The notes below the pieces were generated by a model. The model made no database searches. It saw only the letters and a list, made by a program, of their open reading frames with translations, and was not told where the DNA came from. A program made the position numbers and the translations under genes. Below, piece after piece: positions 22,493 through 27,139 of a stretch of DNA of 27,139 nt (positions are counted from its first letter, which is position 1; the number at the start of each line of letters is the position of its first letter). The stretch is from the NCBI GenBank assembly GCA_050117725.1, contig JASFME010000003.1, positions 1 through 27,139 on the forward strand. Direction: 5' to 3'. Origin of the DNA: JASFJH01 sp050117725 (GTDB lineage Bacteria; Pseudomonadota; Gammaproteobacteria; AKS1).

Positions 22493-22954
22493 ATGAAAAC
22501 TTTTCAGCAGATAGTCGCTGATGCGCTACAGGACGTAGAGGAAATAATGCCCTGGGATCTTGAGGAAAAATTGCAACAAGCCAGCCCTCCCCTGCTCATT
22601 GATGTACGTGAACCTCATGAGTTTGAAGCCATGCATATCAAGGGCTCGATAAATGTTCCGCGTGGCATTCTCGAAACGGCATGTGAATACAATTATGATG
22701 AAACTGAACCAACGCTGGCAGATGCGCGTGAACAGGAAGTTGTTGTGATTTGTCGCTCGGGTAATCGCAGCGTACTGGCCTGCAGTAATATGCAATTGAT
22801 GGGCTATAAAAATGTCGTGTCACTGAAAACCGGTTTGCGGGGCTGGAATGACTATGAGCAACCCCTGATTGACGGGACGGGCAATGATGTCGATATTGAC
22901 GACGCCGAGGAATACTTCACACCACACCTGCGCCCGGATCAGGAACAACCATAA
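22493..22954 (+). CDS. Rhodanese-domain protein (single-domain sulfurtransferase)
   Basis: 153 aa. A rhodanese domain spans about residues 15-125 with the LLIDVREPHEFEAMHIKGSI entry motif and active cysteine C87 in the loop CRSGNRS, the normal loop length for sulfur transfer. There is no signal peptide, so it should act in the cytoplasm, possibly supplying persulfide to DsrEFH. The C-terminal tail (about 125-153) is acidic. TCGGGAG stands 6 nt before the ATG. It follows the response regulator by 18 nt and is probably in the same transcript. Confidence 0.93.
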   Translation: MKTFQQIVADALQDVEEIMPWDLEEKLQQASPPLLIDVREPHEFEAMHIKGSINVPRGILETACEYNYDETEPTLADAREQEVVVICRSGNRSVLACSNMQLMGYKNVVSLKTGLRGWNDYEQPLIDGTGNDVDIDDAEEYFTPHLRPDQEQP

Positions 22955-22969
22955 AACATAATGAATACA

Positions 22970-22985
22970 CAGCCTTAAAAGGCTG
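22970..22985. terminator. Short symmetric hairpin between convergent genes
   Basis: CAGCCTT (22970-22976) and AAGGCTG (22979-22985) pair around AA. It sits in the 130-bp gap between the rhodanese gene and the convergent cysG, a natural place for a bidirectional terminator. There is no strong T-run on either side. Confidence 0.35.
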
Positions 22986-23084
22986 TCCGGCAGCTGACGA
23001 GGCCGGGACTTTGATAGTTCAGGGCAGTGTATAAGCACCATGGCAAAGCGCAACAGCACTTGCGTACCGTACGCGATGCGCTGC

Positions 23085-24506
23085 CTAAACCAGTTGCTCC
23101 GGTTTTTCGTCCCAGTGAGTCTCTGAATCGAACCAGTTCAACTTGTCCTGCAGCACGACGACCTTGCCGACAATGATCAAGGTTGGCGGCTTGATATCCG
23201 ACTCATCAACGATAGCGGGCATACTTTGTAGTGTGCCTCTGTAGATACGCTGCTCACGCGTGGTGGCTTTTTGTACCAGCGCAATAGGCGTGTCGGCAGG
23301 CAAACCATGTGTCTGCAGTTCCTTGCAGATCACCTTCACGCCAACCAGTCCCATGTAGAACACGATAGTCTGGTTCGGCTGCGCCAGCGCCGGCCAGTTG
23401 AGGTTCATCGTGCCATCCTTCAGATGGCCGGTAACAAAGGTGACGGATTGTGAGTAGTCGCGATGGGTCAGCGGGATACCCGAATACGAGGCGGCACCCG
23501 AAGCGGCAGTAATGCCCGGCACGACCTGGAACGGTACGCCTTCCTGCATCAGGGTTTCAATTTCCTCACCGCCACGACCGAAGATAAACGGATCACCACC
23601 CTTCAGACGGCATACCCGTTTACCCTCTTTTGCCAGCCTGACCAGCAACTGGTTAATATCTTCCTGGGGCAAGGCATGCTTGTCGCGTTCCTTGCCGACA
23701 TATATCCGCTCCGCATCGCGCCGGCACAGGTCCATGACCTCCTTGGAAACAAGCCGATCGTGCACGATCACGTCAGCCTGCTGCATCAGGCGCAAGGCAC
23801 GGAAGGTCAGCAGGTCCGGATCGCCCGGCCCCCCTCCGACCAGGTACACCTCTCCGGTTTCCTGGTGAAAGGCCTCCGGGTCAGCCAGCGCTTTTTCGAT
23901 ACGTGCACGGGCTTCATCATCCTGGTTTGCCAGCACGAGCTCGGTCACCGGGCCGTGCAGGATCCGTTCCCAGAACAGGCGACGATCCGCAGGATTGTTG
24001 AACGTGCTTTTTACCTTGCCACGAAAATCAGCCGTCATCTTTGCCAGGCGGCCATAGGCGCTCGGGAGCAGGGTTTCGAGCCGGGAGCGCAACAGCCTCG
24101 CCAGCACCGGCGAAGCGCCGCCGGTTGAGATCGCGGCCACGACCGGACTGCGATCGACAATCGACGGCACAATGAAATTACATAATTCCGGGGTGTCGAC
24201 GACGTTGACCGGGATGTTGCGCGCCGAGGCAGCCGCATGCACGGCGCGGTTCACATCCTTGTTGTCCGTGGCGGCAATCACAAGCACGACATCCTCGATA
24301 TCACTGTCAGTGAATTCACCGCTGCGGTGGGTAACCGCCCCTTCCTCAAGCCAGGCCTGCAGTTGCGGCTCAAGTTGCGGCGAGACGATATGTACGCGCG
24401 CACCGGCGTCGCGCAGCAAGGCGGTCTTGCGTGTGGCCACTTCCCCGCCGCCTACTACCAGGCAACGGCGCTCGCGGATGTTCATGAAAACAGGCAGAAA
24501 ATTCAT
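23085..24506 (-). CDS. cysG: Siroheme synthase CysG (fused precorrin-2 dehydrogenase/ferrochelatase and uroporphyrinogen III methyltransferase)
   Basis: 473 aa, full length. The N-terminal CysG-B half has the NAD-binding VVGGGEVATRKTALL (about 17-31) and D104 (NVVDTPELCNF), matching the known catalytic aspartate. The C-terminal CysG-A half has VYLVGGGPGDPDLLTFRA (from about 220), GGDPFIFGRGGEE (about 303-315) and VPGITAASGAASYSGIPLTH (from 329). It turns uroporphyrinogen III into siroheme in the cytoplasm, the cofactor of DsrAB and of assimilatory sulfite reductase. The N-terminus MNFLPVFMNIRERRCLVVGG matches E. coli CysG, supporting this start despite a poor ribosome-binding site. It is transcribed toward the dsr operon. 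Confidence 0.97.
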   Translation of the reverse strand: MNFLPVFMNIRERRCLVVGGGEVATRKTALLRDAGARVHIVSPQLEPQLQAWLEEGAVTHRSGEFTDSDIEDVVLVIAATDNKDVNRAVHAAASARNIPVNVVDTPELCNFIVPSIVDRSPVVAAISTGGASPVLARLLRSRLETLLPSAYGRLAKMTADFRGKVKSTFNNPADRRLFWERILHGPVTELVLANQDDEARARIEKALADPEAFHQETGEVYLVGGGPGDPDLLTFRALRLMQQADVIVHDRLVSKEVMDLCRRDAERIYVGKERDKHALPQEDINQLLVRLAKEGKRVCRLKGGDPFIFGRGGEEIETLMQEGVPFQVVPGITAASGAASYSGIPLTHRDYSQSVTFVTGHLKDGTMNLNWPALAQPNQTIVFYMGLVGVKVICKELQTHGLPADTPIALVQKATTREQRIYRGTLQSMPAIVDESDIKPPTLIIVGKVVVLQDKLNWFDSETHWDEKPEQLV

Positions 24507-24594
24507 GCTGGCTATCCAATCAGTCTGGGCAATTAATGCCGGCGCGGCATTATAGCCCCCTCCGCCCGCAAGGCAAACTGTAACCTTATTAGTA

Positions 24595-25872
24595 TCAGGC
24601 GTTTATAAGCTCGATGCCACCCATGTACGGGTGCAATACCTCCGGAATGACCACGCTGCCATCGGCCTGCTGGTAATTCTCGAGCACGGCGACAAGGGTC
24701 CGTCCTACAGCCAGGCCGGAACCATTCAGGGTATGGGCAAGTTCGGGCTTGCCGGTCTCAGGGTTGCGCCAGCGTACCTGCATGCGCCGCGCCTGGAAAG
24801 ACGCAAAGTGACTGCAGGAGGAGATTTCACGGTAAGCCTGCTGGCCCGGCAACCAGACCTCCAGATCGTAGGTTTTCGCCGCGGAGAAGCCTATATCACC
24901 GGCGCACAGGTTCATGACGCGGTATGGCAGCCCGAGTTTTTGCAGGATCACCTCGGCATGGCCAGTCAGTTCCTCGTGGGCCTGCCAGGAGGCATCCGGC
25001 GGCACGATCTGGACGAGTTCGACCTTTTCGAACTGGTGCTGGCGGATCATGCCGCGCGTGTCCTTGCCGTAGGAACCGGCCTCGGAGCGGAAACACGGCG
25101 TATGGGCGACGAACTTCAGCGGCAGGCGCCCGGCTTCGACGATTTCATCACGCACGATGTTGGTCACCGGCACCTCGGCGGTCGGGATCAGATAATAGCC
25201 ATGCTCGCCGGTGGTCTGGAACAGGTCTTCTTCGAATTTCGGCAGTTGCCCGGTACCGAACAGGCTGTCGGCATTCACCAGGTACGGCACATAGGTCTCG
25301 GTATAGCCGTGTTCACGTGTATGCGTATCGAGCATGAACTGGATCAGGGCGCGGTGCAGACGGGCAATATCACCCTGCATGACGGCAAACCGTGAACCGC
25401 TGATCTTCGCCGCCGTCTCGAAATCCAGGCCACCGAGTGCTTCACCGATATCGACATGGTCGCGCGGCGCAAAATCGAGTGCGGTCGGTTCACCCCAGCG
25501 GCGCACCTCGGCATTGTCACTTTCATCCTTGCCATCCGGTACCGAGTCATCAGGGAGATTCGGGATCCCGGCAACAATCTGCTGTATAGCAGCCTGCACC
25601 TCGGCAAGGCTGGCCTCGGCCGCCTTGAGCTTGTCGCCCAGATCAGCCACCTCTTGCAACAGCGGCGCGATATCCTCACCGGCAGCCTTGGCCTTGCCAA
25701 TGGACTTCGAGCGCGTGTTGCGCTCGTTCTGCAGTGTTTGGGTCTCTACCTGCACCGCCTTGCGCTGCTCTTCGAGTGCCTGCAGTTGTCCGACATCAAG
25801 CGAAAAGCCGCGCCGGGCGAGTTTGGCGGCCACCTGGTCGAGTTCATTACGCAGCAGTTGCGGATCCAGCAT
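24595..25872 (-). CDS. serS: Seryl-tRNA synthetase
   Basis: 425 aa, normal length. The N-terminal tRNA-binding coiled coil covers about residues 30-100. Class II features follow: TAEVP (231-235) for serine binding, motif 2 with FRSEAG (261-266) and FEKVE (281-285), and motif 3 GLAVGR (386-391). It charges tRNA-Ser in the cytoplasm. The start at 25872 has GGATAGGTAAG upstream. It lies between the DUF190 gene and cysG in the same direction; a serS-cysG pair is a usual gammaproteobacterial arrangement. Confidence 0.98.
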   Translation of the reverse strand: MLDPQLLRNELDQVAAKLARRGFSLDVGQLQALEEQRKAVQVETQTLQNERNTRSKSIGKAKAAGEDIAPLLQEVADLGDKLKAAEASLAEVQAAIQQIVAGIPNLPDDSVPDGKDESDNAEVRRWGEPTALDFAPRDHVDIGEALGGLDFETAAKISGSRFAVMQGDIARLHRALIQFMLDTHTREHGYTETYVPYLVNADSLFGTGQLPKFEEDLFQTTGEHGYYLIPTAEVPVTNIVRDEIVEAGRLPLKFVAHTPCFRSEAGSYGKDTRGMIRQHQFEKVELVQIVPPDASWQAHEELTGHAEVILQKLGLPYRVMNLCAGDIGFSAAKTYDLEVWLPGQQAYREISSCSHFASFQARRMQVRWRNPETGKPELAHTLNGSGLAVGRTLVAVLENYQQADGSVVIPEVLHPYMGGIELINA

Positions 25873-25914
25873 TTTACTTACCTATCCCTTGTTTCCTGGC
25901 CGGACAGTATCGGT

Positions 25915-26220
25915 TCACACATGCATCCGGGCTGACCATTGCACGATATGTCCGGGTGAAAATTCTTTGTGTATATGTTCAAGTATTTCATCGACCCGCC
26001 CGGGTGTGTCGAAAAACTCGATCACCACAGGCAGATCGAGCGAAACATCGAGCAGATTCGCGGTGTGGATTTTACCGGAAGCACCAAAGCCGGCGATACC
26101 CCGAAATGCCGTCACACCACGAACTTTTTCCCGCTCATGCAGGCGTTTGAGTAATTTGGCCAGTTTCGCCTCACCCTCGCTGAGGTAAATACGCACCATG
26201 GTCACAGCTTCGGTTTGCAT
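25915..26220 (-). CDS. DUF190 family protein (CrcB-associated)
   Basis: 101 aa. The sequence MVRIYLSEGEAKLAKLLKRL ... VRGVTAFRGIAGFGASGKIH is typical of DUF190, a small cytosolic ferredoxin-like or PII-like fold of unknown function that is often next to crcB. The ATG at 26220 has AGGAGT 8 nt upstream. The open frame reaches 26283, but that extension lies within the crcB coding region. It follows crcB by 14 nt, so the two are co-transcribed, and a link with fluoride export is inference from this pairing. Confidence 0.9.
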   Translation of the reverse strand: MQTEAVTMVRIYLSEGEAKLAKLLKRLHEREKVRGVTAFRGIAGFGASGKIHTANLLDVSLDLPVVIEFFDTPGRVDEILEHIHKEFSPGHIVQWSARMHV

Positions 26221-26234
26221 TGCTGACTCCTTTG

Positions 26235-26609
26235 TCAGAGCTGACGTATGACAACGATACCGACCCATGCAGCCGCAATACATACCAGCACACTCGCCAG
26301 CATGTTCATCACGGCGCGTAACAGCTGGCCGTTTTCGATGAGCAACAGGGTTTCAATGGAAAAGGTGGAAAACGTGGTAAACGCCCCCAGCACGCCGATC
26401 AACAGGAAGGCGCGCAGTTCAGCCGTTGCCGCCAGGCGCTCGACCAGCAGCACGTACAGGCCGCCCATGAGCAGGCTGCCCAGCGTATTCACGGCAAGCG
26501 TGCCCCACGGGAAATCGCGGCCGAGCCACTGGTAAATCCCGTTCGACACACCGTAGCGAAAAACGGCACCGAGTGCGCCCCCGGCGGCAATCGCGAGCAA
26601 CTGGTTCAT
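26235..26609 (-). CDS. crcB: Fluoride ion channel CrcB/FluC
   Basis: 124 aa with four membrane segments. Family motifs are clear: GGALGAVFRYGVSNGIYQW near the start, GTLAVNTLGSLLMGGL in the second helix and GVLGAFTTFSTFSIETLLLI in the third, which holds the phenylalanine/threonine fluoride path. It exports fluoride as a dual-topology dimer. The start overlaps the rarA stop by 4 nt (ATGA), which shows that both are in one operon, and no separate fluoride riboswitch is visible before it. Confidence 0.95.
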   Translation of the reverse strand: MNQLLAIAAGGALGAVFRYGVSNGIYQWLGRDFPWGTLAVNTLGSLLMGGLYVLLVERLAATAELRAFLLIGVLGAFTTFSTFSIETLLLIENGQLLRAVMNMLASVLVCIAAAWVGIVVIRQL

Positions 26610-27139
26610 GATCGCTTCCCGTATTCCTTGTCGAGTTTGCGCAGGTGTGCCAGTTTTTCCCTAATCCTGTCTTCCAGGCCGCGCGCTACGGGGTTGTAAT
26701 AATGCCGTGCCTGCATCTCATCCGGAAAATAATGTTCACCCGCGGCATAACCCTCCGGCTCGTCATGGGCGTAACGGTACTCCCTGCCGTAGTCGAGTTC
26801 TTTCATGAGCTTGGTCGGGGCATTGCGCAGGTGTAATGGCACCTCGTAGCTGCCATGTTCCTTCACATCCTGCATGGCCTGGTTAAAGGCCTTGTACACG
26901 GCGTTACTCTTGGCCGCCACGGCCAGGTAGACAATCGCCTGGGCAATCGCCAGTTCACCTTCCGGGCTGCCGAGTCGCTCCTGCACATCCCAGGCATTCA
27001 GTGCCAGCGTCAGACCGCGCGGATCGGCATTGCCGATATCTTCAGAAGCCATGCGCACAACGCGCCGCGCAATATACAGGGGATCGCAACCGCCATCGAC
27101 CATGCGCACAAACCAGTACAGCGCCGCATCCGGTGAGGA
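26606..27139 (-). CDS. rarA: Replication-associated recombination protein RarA (MgsA/WRNIP1-type AAA ATPase), C-terminal part
   Basis: The last 177 residues are visible; the N-terminal AAA ATPase region lies beyond the window edge at 27139. The visible part has the highly conserved SSPDAALYWFVRMVDGGCDP, YIARRVVRMASEDIGNADPR and DEPEGYAAGEHYFPDE blocks of the family's C-terminal domain. RarA acts at stalled replication forks. It is the first visible gene of the rarA-crcB-DUF190-serS-cysG minus-strand group. The frame is open to the window edge, with no sign of damage. Confidence 0.95.
   Translation of the reverse strand, partial: SSPDAALYWFVRMVDGGCDPLYIARRVVRMASEDIGNADPRGLTLALNAWDVQERLGSPEGELAIAQAIVYLAVAAKSNAVYKAFNQAMQDVKEHGSYEVPLHLRNAPTKLMKELDYGREYRYAHDEPEGYAAGEHYFPDEMQARHYYNPVARGLEDRIREKLAHLRKLDKEYGKRS

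Noticed and set aside
24631..25395. Open frame of 254 codons on the plus strand opposite serS.
   Set aside because: Antisense shadow of a secure housekeeping gene.
1..27139. CRISPR array belonging to the Cas6-like gene.
   Set aside because: I saw no set of regularly spaced direct repeats in any intergenic region, all but one of which are too short to hold an array.

Overview
The window holds a complete oxidative (reverse-acting) dissimilatory sulfite reductase operon and its flanks. It most likely comes from a sulfur-oxidizing gammaproteobacterium. Reasons: the gene order dsrABEFHC-MKLJOP-N-R matches the Allochromatium vinosum type; dsrEFH and dsrL are present, which marks sulfur oxidizers; there is no dsrD-like gene; and the right flank (cysG, serS, crcB, rarA) is typical gammaproteobacterial housekeeping synteny. 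The species cannot be named from the sequence alone.

Left arm (1-6642, all minus strand): reading outward from the dsr promoter region, the genes are a TauD/TfdA-type dioxygenase, an unrecognised 67-aa protein, an unrecognised helical protein of about 235 aa, a Cas6/Cmx6-like protein with no CRISPR array or other cas gene in the window, a DsrC homologue that contains no cysteine at all (RspA-like), a strong terminator-like hairpin, a prolyl-4-hydroxylase-like dioxygenase, a TauE/SafE-type permease, a soluble Rieske ferredoxin, a divergent TrpD-like phosphoribosyltransferase homologue and a PiuC-type dioxygenase cut by the window edge. This arm is the least understood part of the window.

Central control region (6643-7115): 473 bp between two divergent transcription units, with a dense set of palindromes and a repeated GCCTCCC(A/G)TA element.

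Right arm (7116-20106, plus strand): DsrAB oxidise sulfur-carrier-bound sulfur to sulfite. DsrEFH pass sulfur to DsrC, whose two C-terminal cysteines are intact. DsrMKJOP is the membrane complex linking cytoplasmic DsrC chemistry to the quinone pool and periplasm. DsrL is the NAD(P)H-type iron-sulfur flavoprotein partner of DsrAB. DsrN amidates siroheme, and DsrR is the cysteine-poor A-type homologue. An unrecognised 88-aa ORF follows. Perfect hairpins lie between dsrA and dsrB, between dsrC and dsrM, and over the dsrN start codon, suggesting post-transcriptional tuning inside the operon.

Downstream (20173-22954, plus strand): a NarX-like histidine kinase with a cysteine-rich GAF-like domain, a NarL-type response regulator and a rhodanese. 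The far right (23085-27139, minus strand) carries cysG (siroheme synthase, cofactor source for DsrAB), serS, a DUF190 protein, crcB and the 3' part of rarA.

The most interesting candidate for something undescribed is the divergent block next to dsrA, which puts an orphan RNA-processing-type protein (Cas6-like) beside a cysteine-free DsrC homologue, opposite an operon carrying several perfect RNA hairpins.
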